A DNA stretch of 64,000 nt from Spartobacteria bacterium UBA695 (GCA_002298145.1 DBMP01000029.1:186001-250000), one strand, 5' to 3'; shown: positions 8,775 through 16,628, counted from the first letter of the stretch. The notes: generated from the letters alone by a model not told the origin. Translations and numbers: made by a program.

Positions 8775-9259
8775 GCTGGTGGACCGCAATCCGCAACCTC
8801 TTCCAGAAAACCGTGAGCAAGCCCGGATGGAATTTTGAAGTCCTCATCGACGGAGATGACTTGGTCGTCAACAATACCGCGGCCACGTGGTTTGGCGGCG
8901 ACAACGATTCCCAGGACAACGGCCTCACGGCCTCGGGCGTTCACACCGCTGGGAACCCGCAATGTATGGGCTGCGCGCTACCCGTAATCGTCCGGGACGC
9001 GGAGGGGAAGCTCATGGTCTCGACCTATGATTCCCCGCTGGCCGTCGAGCCCCACATCCCGTGGAAAACCCAGGTGAAAGTGACGCGCGCCGGCGTCTCC
9101 ATCACCGTCCCCCTGATCGACAACGGCCCCACGAAAAGCTCCGGACACGGCATCGACCTCACCCAGGCCGCCTTCCGCGCCCTGGGGGTTCCTCTCCGCT
9201 CCGGAGTCGCCCTGGTGAGTTATCGCGTCATCGGCGGCGCGAAATACCTCAATGCCTAG
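8771..9259 (+). CDS. Phage-encoded double-psi beta-barrel (RlpA-like) protein
   Basis: The 162-aa protein shows the double-psi barrel pattern seen in RlpA and expansin-like proteins: TWFGGDNDSQDNGLTASG near residues 39-56, VPLIDNGPTKSSGHGIDLT near 115-133, then AAFRALGVP. The Asp-(Asn/Arg)-Gly-Pro and IDLT..AF signatures are diagnostic of the fold. RlpA-type barrels bind or cut glycan strands of peptidoglycan, so a role in lysis or wall passage is likely. There is no signal peptide, so export would need the holin. It sits 9 nt upstream of the lysozyme gene. Confidence 0.65.
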   Translation: MSWWTAIRNLFQKTVSKPGWNFEVLIDGDDLVVNNTAATWFGGDNDSQDNGLTASGVHTAGNPQCMGCALPVIVRDAEGKLMVSTYDSPLAVEPHIPWKTQVKVTRAGVSITVPLIDNGPTKSSGHGIDLTQAAFRALGVPLRSGVALVSYRVIGGAKYLNA

Positions 9260-9268
9260 CCCAAAATT

Positions 9269-9925
9269 ATGTTCCCCCGCGACGCCCTCGAGTTGATTTT
9301 CCGCTTTGAACCACTCTGCCAGCCGGGCAACTGGCTCGGGGGAATCCATGGGATTACGATCGGCTACGGCTACGACCTGGGCACCAAAACGGCCCACCAG
9401 TTCGTGAGAGACTGGAATGGGCTGCTGACCGCAACCCAGCTTGGCCGGCTATTGGCCGTTGTCGGCGTATGCGGCACGCGAGCCGCGGAGGCCGCACCGC
9501 TCCTCAAGGATATCGAGATCCAGGCCGAATCCGCCCAGGTCGTCTGGGTCCTGACCGAGCTGACCCAGCTCGAGCGCGCCGTCGCGGCCGTTTTTCCCGG
9601 CGTGGAATATTTCCCGGACCTTGCCCGGGGCGCCCTGGTCTCCCTGGTGCAGAGCCGGGGCACGCGCCTGGACGGCGCCCGCCGCGAAGAGATGCGGGAG
9701 ATCCGTGACGAGATCGAAAAATGCGCGAAGACACATGGCATCGGTTACGGGACCAGGTGTCATATCGCGGCCCACCTGGTCCGGTGCATGAAAGGCCATT
9801 TTCCGCTACCAAGAGGCGTGCAAGCGCGCCTTCGCCGCGACGCCGAAGCCGAGCTGCTGGAGCGCGCCGCAAAAGTTTTTATGAACACCAACCCAGCGCC
9901 GGAGGAGCTTATGCCTCTCCAATAG
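9269..9925 (+). CDS. Phage endolysin, T4-lysozyme/pesticin-like muramidase
   Basis: The 218-aa protein begins MFPRDALELIFRFEPLCQ and soon gives GITIGYGYDLG (residues 31-41). This is the pattern of lysozyme-fold muramidases of the T4/pesticin type, in which a catalytic Glu (here E14 in RFEP) precedes the Thr-containing GxTIGYG beta element. It cleaves the MurNAc-GlcNAc bond of peptidoglycan. No signal peptide is present, so it depends on a holin. Downstream segments (ARGALVSLVQSRGTRLDG) fit the helical lobe of this family. The C-terminal tail overlaps an SD-like GGAGGAG at 9901 that may serve the following gene. Confidence 0.7.
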   Translation: MFPRDALELIFRFEPLCQPGNWLGGIHGITIGYGYDLGTKTAHQFVRDWNGLLTATQLGRLLAVVGVCGTRAAEAAPLLKDIEIQAESAQVVWVLTELTQLERAVAAVFPGVEYFPDLARGALVSLVQSRGTRLDGARREEMREIRDEIEKCAKTHGIGYGTRCHIAAHLVRCMKGHFPLPRGVQARLRRDAEAELLERAAKVFMNTNPAPEELMPLQ

Positions 9926-9951
9926 AAGCCGAAATCCGAATCAAACCCGCG

Positions 9952-10752
9952 GTGAGCTGGCCGGGAGGAAAGTCCCGGTTGCTCAAACATATTATTCCCC
10001 TTATTCCCGAGCATCAATGCTACGTGGAGCCCTTTGGAGGGGGCCTCGCCGTATTCCTCGCCAAAAAGAGATCTCCCCTTGAAGTAATCAACGATCTCAA
10101 CGGGGACTTGGTCAATTTTTACAGGTGCGTTCGGTTCCACTCCGAAACCTTGCTCACCGAAATAGAGTTTGTCCTAAATAGCAGGGAAGAATTCTACGAT
10201 TTCAGGACACAGCTCGGCCTGACGGATATTCAACGCGCAGCGCGCTGGTTTTATCGCAACAAGACGTGCTTTGGAGGCTGCGATATGCGTTCCTTTGGCA
10301 CCTCTGCGGTCTCGGGCGGCGGCGCGGCGCTGGGATCCCGAGCGGCTCGAATGGAGACCATACGAGCCCTCAATGTGCGCTTGGATCGCACGTGCATCGA
10401 GCACGTGGATTGGGAAAAGTGTGTGGATCTCTACGACCGAACAGGGACATTCTTCTTTTTCGATCCGCCGTACATTGAGTGCTGTGACACCAGTTATGCC
10501 GCATGGAAGCCCGAAGACGTGAAACGGCTTAAGGCACGGCTCGCTCAGCTCAAAGGCAAGTGGGTGGTAACGCTAAACGACTCGCCTACCGTCCGGGCGA
10601 TTTTTGAAGGGTGTGACCTAACCCCGGTGGAGCGAGCCAAGGGAATCAACAATCGGAACCCTAAGAGCCGGAAATACCGGGAGCTGATTATTCGGCCCAA
10701 GGATCTTTCCGTTCCACCTCCGGGAGAATGCAATCCGCCCCCCGCTTTTTGA
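9952..10752 (+). CDS. Phage DNA adenine methylase (Dam/D12 class)
   Basis: A SAM-dependent N6-adenine methyltransferase of the D12 class. Motif I appears as SWPGGKSRLL plus YVEPFGGGLAVF, and the catalytic DPPY motif is in FFFFDPPYIECC. Total length from GTG 9952 is 266 aa, normal for Dam. The start is unclear: the frame is open further upstream, but that part runs antisense-like inside the lysozyme gene, and no ATG exists. A strong GGAGGAG at 9901 precedes ATG 9911, which is in the wrong frame (four codons, then stop), so a one-base shift or an unusual start is possible. In phages such enzymes protect DNA from host restriction. Confidence 0.8.
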   Translation: MSWPGGKSRLLKHIIPLIPEHQCYVEPFGGGLAVFLAKKRSPLEVINDLNGDLVNFYRCVRFHSETLLTEIEFVLNSREEFYDFRTQLGLTDIQRAARWFYRNKTCFGGCDMRSFGTSAVSGGGAALGSRAARMETIRALNVRLDRTCIEHVDWEKCVDLYDRTGTFFFFDPPYIECCDTSYAAWKPEDVKRLKARLAQLKGKWVVTLNDSPTVRAIFEGCDLTPVERAKGINNRNPKSRKYRELIIRPKDLSVPPPGECNPPPAF

Positions 10753-10918
10753 GGGCACGTTTGGCGGCGTCAAAGACCATCACCCGGATCAGACCTTCGG
10801 CTTTTATCAAGTGCACGTAGGGCCGAAGGTCGATGACTGTTCCACGGATTTTGCCGGTTTCGAGTTGTAGCTGATCCAACCAGCGCGAAGCCTCTTCCTG
10901 AGCGGCTTTCCAAGACAT
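10688..10918 (-). CDS. Small hypothetical protein (76 aa) convergent with the methylase
   Basis: The minus-strand ORF begins MSWKAAQEEASRWLDQLQLE and reads like a real helical then mixed alpha/beta protein (TVIDLRPYVHLIKAEGLI, then a basic helix AAKRALKKRG). It overlaps the last 65 nt of the methylase gene tail to tail. No family is recognised and no clear Shine-Dalgarno precedes the ATG. It may be a prophage-end cargo or regulatory gene. Confidence 0.4.
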   Translation of the reverse strand: MSWKAAQEEASRWLDQLQLETGKIRGTVIDLRPYVHLIKAEGLIRVMVFDAAKRALKKRGADCILPEVERKDPWAE

Positions 10919-10927
10919 TGATTCGAA

Positions 10928-10949
10928 TTTGTCGCAGATTTGTCGCAGA
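10928..10949. repeat. Tandem exact 11-bp repeat beside the tRNA (candidate integrase arm sites)
   Basis: TTTGTCGCAGA occurs twice in tandem (10928-10938 and 10939-10949) in the gap between the last prophage gene and the tRNA 3' end, followed by TTTTGG. Short direct repeats in this position are often arm-type sites of tyrosine integrases. That role is inferred from location only. Confidence 0.45.
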
Positions 10950-10983
10950 TTTTGGCTTAAAACCCGCGAGGGCTGATAAAAAG

Positions 10984-11067
10984 TGGTGCTCGGGGCGGGA
11001 CTTGAACCCGCATGCCTTGCGGCATACGCCCCTCAAACGTACGTGTCTGCCATTTCACCACCCGAGC
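10984..11067 (-). tRNA. tRNA-Leu (anticodon GAG), CCA encoded
   Basis: Read on the minus strand, the gene folds as a class II tRNA. The acceptor arms are GCTCGGG (11067-11061) and CCCGAGC (10994-10988), and the D stem is GTG/CAC. The anticodon stem TACGT/GCGTA has loop TTGAGGG, giving anticodon GAG (Leu). A long variable arm has stem TGCC/GGCA, the T arm is GCGGG-TTCAAGT-CCCGC, and the discriminator is A followed by encoded CCA. The long variable arm independently supports Leu. The 3' end faces the prophage, consistent with use as attachment site. Confidence 0.95.
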
Positions 11068-11183
11068 TTCACCGTTAATTGGTGGGCCGGTATTTCTATC
11101 ATGCATTTCCCTTGGTGCAAGCGCGTTTTTTCTTTTTTTTCCCCTCTTGAGAAAAATCCCCTTTCACACCAGACTACCCCCGA

Positions 11184-11951
11184 ATGATTTCCCGCGGCCA
11201 CGAAGAAGACGCTCGTCCATCCCCCTCTCCTGAAAAGGGTTGGATCAAGGCCGACTTCCACCTTCACACCGCCGAAGACCCCAAGGACCTCATCACCTAC
11301 TCCGCCCGCGACCTCCTCCACCGGGCCCACACCCTCGGCTTCCACGCGCTCGCCATTACCCTACACGACGCGGTGCTGGAGGACTCCTCCCTTTCCGAAA
11401 CCGCCATCAACCTCGGCATCCGGCTCATTCCTGGCGCGGAATTGCGCCTGGAAGGGGCCGACGTGGTCGTTTTAAACCTCAGCAAGAAGGAAGCAGCGGA
11501 AATCCACAAATTGAGCGACCTGGCCGCCTTCCGCCAGCGCCGGGGAAAATCAGCCCTCATCATCGCTCCCCACCCCTTTTACGTCCTCGGCGGTTCCATG
11601 GGCGAGCGCCTACTAGAGTACATCGACGTTTTCGACGCCGTGGAGGTCTGCCACTTTCACACAGCCTGGTTCAACCGAAACCGCCGCGCCATCGAAATAG
11701 CCGAAGCGTTCAAAAAGCCGCTCGTCGCCACCTCCGACGCCCATCGCTTCCACGGATTCGGTCGGCATTACACCCTCATTGAGGCCGATCCCGACGCGGG
11801 CGTGGAAGGCATTTTCGAGGCCATCCGCAACCACTGCGTCAAACCGGTCAGCCCCGACATGACCAACGCGCAACTGGCCAAGCAGCTCTGGTGCATGTTC
11901 GTCACCGACAAATGGAACCAGTGGCAGGCCCGCCGTGCGAAACGGGGTTGA
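11184..11951 (+). CDS. PHP-domain metal-dependent phosphoesterase
   Basis: The 255-aa protein has the PHP superfamily metal ligands in order: DFHLHT (H26, H28), a His-Asp in ITLHDAV, the Glu in GAELRLEG, APHPF, CHFHTAW, and SDAHR near residues 185-189. PHP proteins of this size are nucleases, phosphatases or 3',5'-bisphosphate phosphatases acting through a tri-metal centre. The substrate is not predictable here. It is probably the first chromosomal gene right of the prophage; its start lies 116 nt from the tRNA 5' end. The next gene follows after 35 nt. Confidence 0.75.
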   Translation: MISRGHEEDARPSPSPEKGWIKADFHLHTAEDPKDLITYSARDLLHRAHTLGFHALAITLHDAVLEDSSLSETAINLGIRLIPGAELRLEGADVVVLNLSKKEAAEIHKLSDLAAFRQRRGKSALIIAPHPFYVLGGSMGERLLEYIDVFDAVEVCHFHTAWFNRNRRAIEIAEAFKKPLVATSDAHRFHGFGRHYTLIEADPDAGVEGIFEAIRNHCVKPVSPDMTNAQLAKQLWCMFVTDKWNQWQARRAKRG

Positions 11952-11986
11952 CAGCGGCGTATTCAAACCGAATTCTCCCAGGACCT

Positions 11987-12412
11987 ATGACGCATCCGTT
12001 TTGGACGAACCCGCTCGTTTACACATTCGGCCCCGCCGCAGTCACTTTTCTCATCGCCACGGCCTGCGCACGGGCCCGTTTTTCCGCGCCGCGCAACCTC
12101 AAGCTCGCTCTGGACGCGCTCGTATTGCTCCTCCTGGCGCTGCCTAATGTTTTAGCCAGCGCGCCCAACCTTGCATACCTTGCTATTTTCGAACAAGTGG
12201 CCATCTTTCCCATCTTCTACGTCTGCGCCGTGATCGGATTCTCCAAAGTGGATCGGGAAACCTTGGATGCCGTCCGACTTCAGGGCTTGGGCTTGTGCGG
12301 CAGCTTCTGGCGCATCTTTTTCCCGGCCGCGCGAGGCTGGATTCTTTGTGGCCTCGGCGTGGCCTTCTTACGCCAGGCTCTCAATATTCTGGTGCTGAAA
12401 CCTATTTTCTAG
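11987..12412 (+). CDS. Short ABC-permease-like membrane protein (141 aa)
   Basis: The protein has three to four hydrophobic segments and then a stretch resembling the EAA loop of binding-protein-dependent ABC permeases: RETLDAVRLQGLGLCGSFWR followed by IFFPAARGWILCGLGVAF. Full permeases are about 220-290 aa, so this is either truncated or a divergent relative. No ABC ATPase or binding protein lies nearby. I start at ATG 11987; the upstream extension overlaps the PHP gene. Its TAG overlaps the stop of the convergent beta-lactamase-like gene (CTAG, 12409-12412). Confidence 0.5.
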   Translation: MTHPFWTNPLVYTFGPAAVTFLIATACARARFSAPRNLKLALDALVLLLLALPNVLASAPNLAYLAIFEQVAIFPIFYVCAVIGFSKVDRETLDAVRLQGLGLCGSFWRIFFPAARGWILCGLGVAFLRQALNILVLKPIF

Positions 12413-13557
12413 GCATAAACCGCCTCAACCAGCCCGAGCGCCTTCTCCGTCGGCATCACGCCCACGTCCATCTGGTTCATCACGTAGGCAAAGGCAATCC
12501 CGTTCTCCGGATCGCCAAAAGCATGGCTACCGCCCGCCCCGGGCTGCCCAAAGGCCCGCGTTGAGGGGCCAAAAAGATTCCGCAACTTCTTGCCGGATGC
12601 GTCCACCGGATCGTGCATAAACCCGGCCGCAAAAGCCGTGGGGCGCAGCAACACGCGGTCATTGCCATTCGTCAGCACGTTCAGCATCGGCTCGATATTC
12701 TCGAAATAGCGCACCCCCTCCAGTTCGCCGCCGCTCGCCAGCATCGCGTAGAACTTCGCAATCGAATGCGCCGTGCCGATCCCCCCAAAAGCCGGGAGCG
12801 AAGCCATGCGCGCCTCCGCCGTGTTCATCGCCGCCGGGCCGTGCAGCCCCTTGGGCGAGATAAAAGCCCGCTCCGTAAGAGTCCCCTTGGTCGCCAGCGC
12901 GTTGTAAAAATCCGGATTCCGCTTCGGAGTGCTGATTTTCGGCGCGAACACCGACGCCACGCTCTCGACCTTCTCCCGAGGCAGGCCGATCCAGAAATCG
13001 AGCCCCATAGGCACCGCAAAATGCGTCTGCCAATAGTGCCCGAGCGTCACTCCAGGCGTCCCCTCAATGCGCCGAAACAGCTCCTCCAGCAGCGAGCCGA
13101 ACGTGCGCGGATGGTAGCCGTGCTCCAGCCCCGGCGTCCAGTTGGGCACCTGCAATTCGATCGACTTGACCACCGCCGCATGGTCGAGCACTGGCGCGGG
13201 CCGGTCGAGCGCCGCCAGCCCGGCCTGATGGGAAAGCGCCTCGCCGATGGTAATACGCGCCTTGCCCGACTGCGCGAACTCCGGCCAGAACTCCGCCACG
13301 GGCGTTGAAAGCGGCACCTGGTCGCGCGCCATCACGTGGAGGATGCAGGAGGCCGCCAGCGGCTTCGTGCACGACCAGACGAGCACAGGAGTCTGCGCCG
13401 TCCAAGATTTGACGCGCTTGCGGTCGGCATAGCCCCCGGCGAGCGAGATCACCTCGCGCCCATGTTCCCAGACCGAGAGCGAAGCGCCGAGCTCCCCCCG
13501 GCGCTCGAAATTCTCCCGAAACCGGGCTTCGATCCGCGCGAAATTTTCCGCCTTCAT
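12409..13557 (-). CDS. Serine hydrolase, class C beta-lactamase/esterase (EstB) family
   Basis: A 382-aa protein with the SxxK active-site motif as S62-C-T-K65 (VWSCTKPLAAS). An LSHQAGL segment, usual in beta-lactamase-fold esterases and D-aminopeptidases, and a late FGGIGTAHSIAKFYAMLASG helix support the family. There is no signal peptide, so a cytoplasmic esterase is more likely than an exported resistance enzyme. It starts at the ATG 7 nt downstream of the pepF stop, so the two form a minus-strand pair. A longer in-frame reading upstream runs antisense-like into pepF and is rejected. Confidence 0.75.
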   Translation of the reverse strand: MKAENFARIEARFRENFERRGELGASLSVWEHGREVISLAGGYADRKRVKSWTAQTPVLVWSCTKPLAASCILHVMARDQVPLSTPVAEFWPEFAQSGKARITIGEALSHQAGLAALDRPAPVLDHAAVVKSIELQVPNWTPGLEHGYHPRTFGSLLEELFRRIEGTPGVTLGHYWQTHFAVPMGLDFWIGLPREKVESVASVFAPKISTPKRNPDFYNALATKGTLTERAFISPKGLHGPAAMNTAEARMASLPAFGGIGTAHSIAKFYAMLASGGELEGVRYFENIEPMLNVLTNGNDRVLLRPTAFAAGFMHDPVDASGKKLRNLFGPSTRAFGQPGAGGSHAFGDPENGIAFAYVMNQMDVGVMPTEKALGLVEAVYA

Positions 13558-13564
13558 TCCCTCC

Positions 13565-15394
13565 TTACGCCCCCAGCAGCTCCTCAAGCTCGGCCACGCG
13601 CCGCGCGAAGAGATCGAGCGTCTTCTGGACCGGCTTGGGGCTCGACATATCGACCCCGGCTGCCGCCAGCGTGGGCAGCGGGAACTTCGAGCCGCCGCTC
13701 TTGAGGAACCCGAGGTAGGGCCCCGTCTCGCCCGTGGTGAGAACGTTCTCGGCCAGGCTGACCGCCGCCGAAAGCCCCGTGGCATACTTGTAGACGTAGA
13801 ACGCGCCGTAGAAATGGGGAATGCGCAGGCACTCCAGATCGAGCTGCGGATCGAGCGTAAAGCCGGGCCCAAAGTAATCCATCAGCAACCCATGGTAAAC
13901 CGCCTTGATCGAGTCGAGCGTAAGGGCCTCACCGCGCTCCTCCATTTCGTGGACGATTTTCTCGAACTCGGCGAACATCGTCTGCCGGTAGACCGTCCCG
14001 CGAATGTCGTCGATCTGCCGATTGATGATGTAGGCCCGCATCTTCGGGTCATCCGTCGTATTCAGGAAATGGTGCGTGAGCAGGTCCTCGTTAAAAGTGG
14101 ACGCCACCTCGGCCAGGAAGATCGGGTAATCGTAGGTCTGGAAAGGCTGGTTTTGTTGCGAGTACCAGGTGTGCATCGAGTGCCCGCCTTCGTGCGCCAG
14201 CGTGTAGACGTCCGAGAAAACGTCCGCCTTGTAGTTCATCATGATGAAGGGCGGGTTCCCGTAGCTGCTCGACGAAAATGCCCCCGAGCGCTTGCCCTTG
14301 TTCTCGTAACGGTCGCTCCAGCGGCCATGGCGCAGCCCCTCTTCGAGCACCTTGCAGTAGTCGCCCCCCAACGGCGCGAGCCCGGCGATCACCTTGTCGA
14401 TGGCCTCGTCGTAGGGAATGTGCGTGGCGATGTCGCCCACCATCGGCACATAGGTATCGTAGTGGTGAATCTCATTAAGCCCCAGCACCTTGCGACGCAG
14501 CTCGTAGTAGCGGAAGAGCGGCTCGAAGTTGGCGCGAACGGTGGAAATCAGGTTATCGTAAACCGACACCGGCACATCGTCGTAGAAAAGCGCCGCCTCG
14601 CGGGCCGAGCTGAAATTGCGCGCCCGGGCGGAAAAGACATCCGCCTTCACGGAGTTGGAATACGTCGAAGCCAGCGTGTACTGATGATCGCCAAACTCCT
14701 CGTAAAACCGGTGGAAAGCCGCCTTGCGCACCTCCGGGTCGCGCTGCACGAGGAACGACGAGAACGAGCTTTGGCTCAGCTCCCGCTCCTCGCCCTGGTC
14801 GTCGACGAGCGAGCCGAACTTCATGTCGACATTGGTGAGCTGGTCAAAGGTGTCGCGGTGGCCATGGAGCGCCGAGGACCCAAGCGCAAGGAGGCGCTCT
14901 TCGGCACTGGAAAGCGTGTGCGGCTTCAGCCGACGCAGCTTGCGAAGCGGAATCTGCCATTCGGCCAGCAGCGGATCGGCCACGTAACGCTCGAAAGTAG
15001 CGTCATCGAGCGCCTGGATCTCAGGCAGAACGAACGCCGTCCCCTCGCCGATCAGCGTCAGCAAATTTTGCAGCACCCCCTCGCGCTCCAGATTGGCAAA
15101 ATCCGAGGCATCCTCCGCGCAACGGAGCATCGCGTAGTGGCCGAGGTGTTCGATCTTCTGATTCAGGACCTTATCGAACTCAAGAAGCTCGCGAAGCGTC
15201 TGAGCCGATTCCCCGACCCGCCCCTTGAAACCCGAAACTGCGGGCCAGCGAGCCTGGAGCTCGGCAAAATCGGCCTGCCACGCCTCGTCATTTGGGTAAA
15301 GAACCGTCAGGTCCCAGGTATCTTCGAGAGGCACCTCGTTACGCGCTGGAATCCGTCCCCCGCCCGCTTCACTGCTTTGGAGAAAAATGTTCAT
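13565..15394 (-). CDS. pepF: Oligoendopeptidase F (M3 family metallopeptidase)
   Basis: A 609-aa zinc peptidase. The HEXXH zinc site is H401-E-G-G-H405 inside TLAHEGGHSMHTWYS, and the third ligand region is FLAEVASTFNEDLL. Length and the C-terminal RIPHFYGAFYVYKYATG and SGGSKFP segments match bacterial PepF. It hydrolyses oligopeptides in the cytoplasm. It is the first gene of a two-gene minus-strand unit with the hydrolase; its promoter should lie in 15395-15460, just beside direct-repeat copy A. Confidence 0.92.
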   Translation of the reverse strand: MNIFLQSSEAGGGRIPARNEVPLEDTWDLTVLYPNDEAWQADFAELQARWPAVSGFKGRVGESAQTLRELLEFDKVLNQKIEHLGHYAMLRCAEDASDFANLEREGVLQNLLTLIGEGTAFVLPEIQALDDATFERYVADPLLAEWQIPLRKLRRLKPHTLSSAEERLLALGSSALHGHRDTFDQLTNVDMKFGSLVDDQGEERELSQSSFSSFLVQRDPEVRKAAFHRFYEEFGDHQYTLASTYSNSVKADVFSARARNFSSAREAALFYDDVPVSVYDNLISTVRANFEPLFRYYELRRKVLGLNEIHHYDTYVPMVGDIATHIPYDEAIDKVIAGLAPLGGDYCKVLEEGLRHGRWSDRYENKGKRSGAFSSSSYGNPPFIMMNYKADVFSDVYTLAHEGGHSMHTWYSQQNQPFQTYDYPIFLAEVASTFNEDLLTHHFLNTTDDPKMRAYIINRQIDDIRGTVYRQTMFAEFEKIVHEMEERGEALTLDSIKAVYHGLLMDYFGPGFTLDPQLDLECLRIPHFYGAFYVYKYATGLSAAVSLAENVLTTGETGPYLGFLKSGGSKFPLPTLAAAGVDMSSPKPVQKTLDLFARRVAELEELLGA

Positions 15395-15469
15395 GGCTTT
15401 TGCGCGAGTCTAGCGGCCCGCCCGTTGGGTGAAAAGGAAATAGGGATTCCACGCGCACGAAGCGGGGCC

Positions 15470-15525
15470 AAAAAAGCCTCCTTCCCAGGCAGTCCCAGGA
15501 ACAAGGCAAATCAACTCCGAAATTC
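15470..15525. repeat. 56-bp direct repeat, copy A (islet left boundary)
   Basis: This copy matches 16733-16788 at 50 of 56 positions by my alignment, in the same orientation. The shared 3' half (AGGCAAATCAACTCCGAAATTC and flanks) is exact. In copy B the sequence is the intrinsic terminator of the TPR gene; here no gene needs a terminator and the hairpin is degraded. Together the copies bracket an AT-richer 1.2-kb segment. Confidence 0.8.
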
Positions 15526-15638
15526 GCGGATATTTTACGAAGCCAAAGAATGACGACAAATCTTTACAGCCAAGAGAGTCCAGTCAATAAATGTCGCCTG
15601 CCCCATTCCCGCTCACTCAGCTAAACTGATTTTACAAA

Positions 15639-16118
15639 ATGTTAGGTCAAGCACCACAGACTGGGTTGGATTTGCACTGGTTTATTCTGCTATTCGTCAC
15701 GATGTGGCTGGGGATTTCCGTTTTCCTTTCCCTCGCAGGCGGGTGGCATCGTTTGGGGAAGCAATATCGGAGCACTCGGCGCATTAAGGGGAAACTTTTC
15801 TCATTCGCTTCCATGAGCATGGGAAACGGCATTTTCCCCGTAAATTATAACGGGTGCTTATTTGTTCGTATTGGTACGGATGGAATCGAAATTTCGATAT
15901 TTCTTCCATTCAAATTGTTGTCCCCGCGACTACTTATCCCGTGGAATGCTGTGGCAGAGTGCCGTCAAGAGAGCTTCTGGTTTCGAAAGTGTACCGCCAT
16001 TTACCTTTCTGAACCTCGAAGCCGAATGCGTTTTTACGGGCGGGTAGGCAGGGATATTTACAGAGCTTACGCCTTCGCCCTGTATCATAGGCCGAAAAAA
16101 ACTCCGCCCGATTTGTAA
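15639..16118 (+). CDS. Hypothetical single-pass membrane protein (159 aa)
   Basis: One N-terminal membrane helix (about residues 14-34, WFILLFVTMWLGISVFLSLA) is followed by GGWHRLGKQYR and a beta-rich cytosolic domain containing YNGCLFVRIGTDGIEISIF and LLIPWNAVAECRQ. This architecture recurs in uncharacterised proteins of Planctomycetes and Verrucomicrobia; the role is unknown. Codon usage is less C-ending than the surrounding chromosome and the gene lies inside the repeat-bounded islet, so recent acquisition is possible. Confidence 0.65.
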   Translation: MLGQAPQTGLDLHWFILLFVTMWLGISVFLSLAGGWHRLGKQYRSTRRIKGKLFSFASMSMGNGIFPVNYNGCLFVRIGTDGIEISIFLPFKLLSPRLLIPWNAVAECRQESFWFRKCTAIYLSEPRSRMRFYGRVGRDIYRAYAFALYHRPKKTPPDL

Positions 16119-16128
16119 GATAACAGGG

Positions 16129-16184
16129 CAACTCTTGAACTTGCCATATCCACTCTTTTTTCTTCTGTCAAGCTTCACGAGTTG
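16129..16184. repeat. Inverted-repeat hairpin element, copy 1
   Basis: CAACTCTTGAACTTG (16129-16143) faces CAAGCTTCACGAGTTG (16169-16184) as imperfect inverted arms, with a pyrimidine-rich centre containing CCACTCTTTTTT. The same design, with perfect arms, recurs at 16629-16696 in the same orientation. The pair brackets the Sel1-like gene. It may act as a terminator or be a small mobile hairpin. Confidence 0.65.
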
Positions 16185-16208
16185 ACCCATAAAAAGACGC
16201 GGCTAGGT

Positions 16209-16613
16209 TCATTTTTTCTCTTTCGCCTCAAGTTCCTTCAATTTCTTTTCCGCTTCCGGAGAACCATCCTTTTGGGCTCTCGCAAGCCACATTTTCGCAC
16301 TTGATAAATGAAAAATATTTATCGGCCTATCTTCCGCATAATATAATGCCAAACTGTATTCTGCTTTTGGATTTTTCAGTCCCGCCGCAGTACGAAGCCA
16401 AAAGAACGCCTCGAGCTGATCGAATTGACCGGCCTCGTAGTAGAGATACAGCTTTAAAGCTGCCTCCGAATCCCCTTTTTTTGCTTTAGAAATTAATTTC
16501 TTTTCCTCGCTCTTTGACAACAAAAACTGGGCATTCATTGGAATTCCTTCATCAGCTTTTGTAAAAACAATGAATGTAAATAAAAATACAATTATGTACT
16601 TAAACATTTTCAT
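16209..16613 (-). CDS. Secreted Sel1-repeat-like protein (134 aa), AT-rich
   Basis: The ATG at 16613 gives MKMFKYIIVFLFTFIVFTKA, a signal peptide; a TTG 18 nt upstream is less likely and lies inside a hairpin arm. The mature protein has two Sel1-like helical repeats (ISKAKKGDSEAALKLYLYYE and LRTAAGLKNPKAEYSLALYY) and a third partial one (ARAQKDGSPEAEKKLKEL). Sel1 proteins are scaffolds for protein contacts. The gene is Lys/Phe/Ile-rich and clearly lower in GC than its neighbours. It is flanked on both sides by related hairpin elements, which suggests acquisition. Confidence 0.75.
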   Translation of the reverse strand: MKMFKYIIVFLFTFIVFTKADEGIPMNAQFLLSKSEEKKLISKAKKGDSEAALKLYLYYEAGQFDQLEAFFWLRTAAGLKNPKAEYSLALYYAEDRPINIFHLSSAKMWLARAQKDGSPEAEKKLKELEAKEKK

Positions 16614-16628
16614 TTTATGAAAAGGCGT

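Larger units (their letters stand above)
1..10983. mobile_element. Right-hand part of an integrated prophage (left end outside window)
   Basis: All genes from the left edge to about 10.75 kb read on the + strand with phage-style stop/start overlaps. They run from tail and fibre genes to a lysis block and an adenine methylase. Recognisable phage hallmarks are the Phage_fiber_2-type repeat in the 284-aa protein, the lysozyme with a GITIGYGYDLG motif, and the holin-like protein. The block ends next to tRNA-Leu(GAG), whose 3' end points into it, as expected when a tyrosine integrase uses the tRNA 3' end as attB. No capsid, terminase or integrase gene lies in view, so the rest must be to the left. 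Whether the phage is intact cannot be judged. Confidence 0.85.

Noticed and set aside
10918..11187. Plus-strand ORF of 89 aa containing SGRDLNPHALRHTPLKRT
   Set aside because: It runs across tRNA-Leu on the opposite strand; this translation is a well-known artefact of tRNA antisense reading.
13558..13872. In-frame upstream extension of the beta-lactamase-like gene (would give 487 aa)
   Set aside because: The extension is antisense-like text within pepF with low-complexity Arg/Ser; the ATG at 13557 gives a normal family length and a 7-nt gap to pepF.
13814..15553. Long plus-strand open frame (579 aa) opposite pepF
   Set aside because: It is the shadow of a high-GC gene; the sequence is Arg/His/Val-rich without domain features, while pepF on the other strand has an exact HEXXH zinc site.
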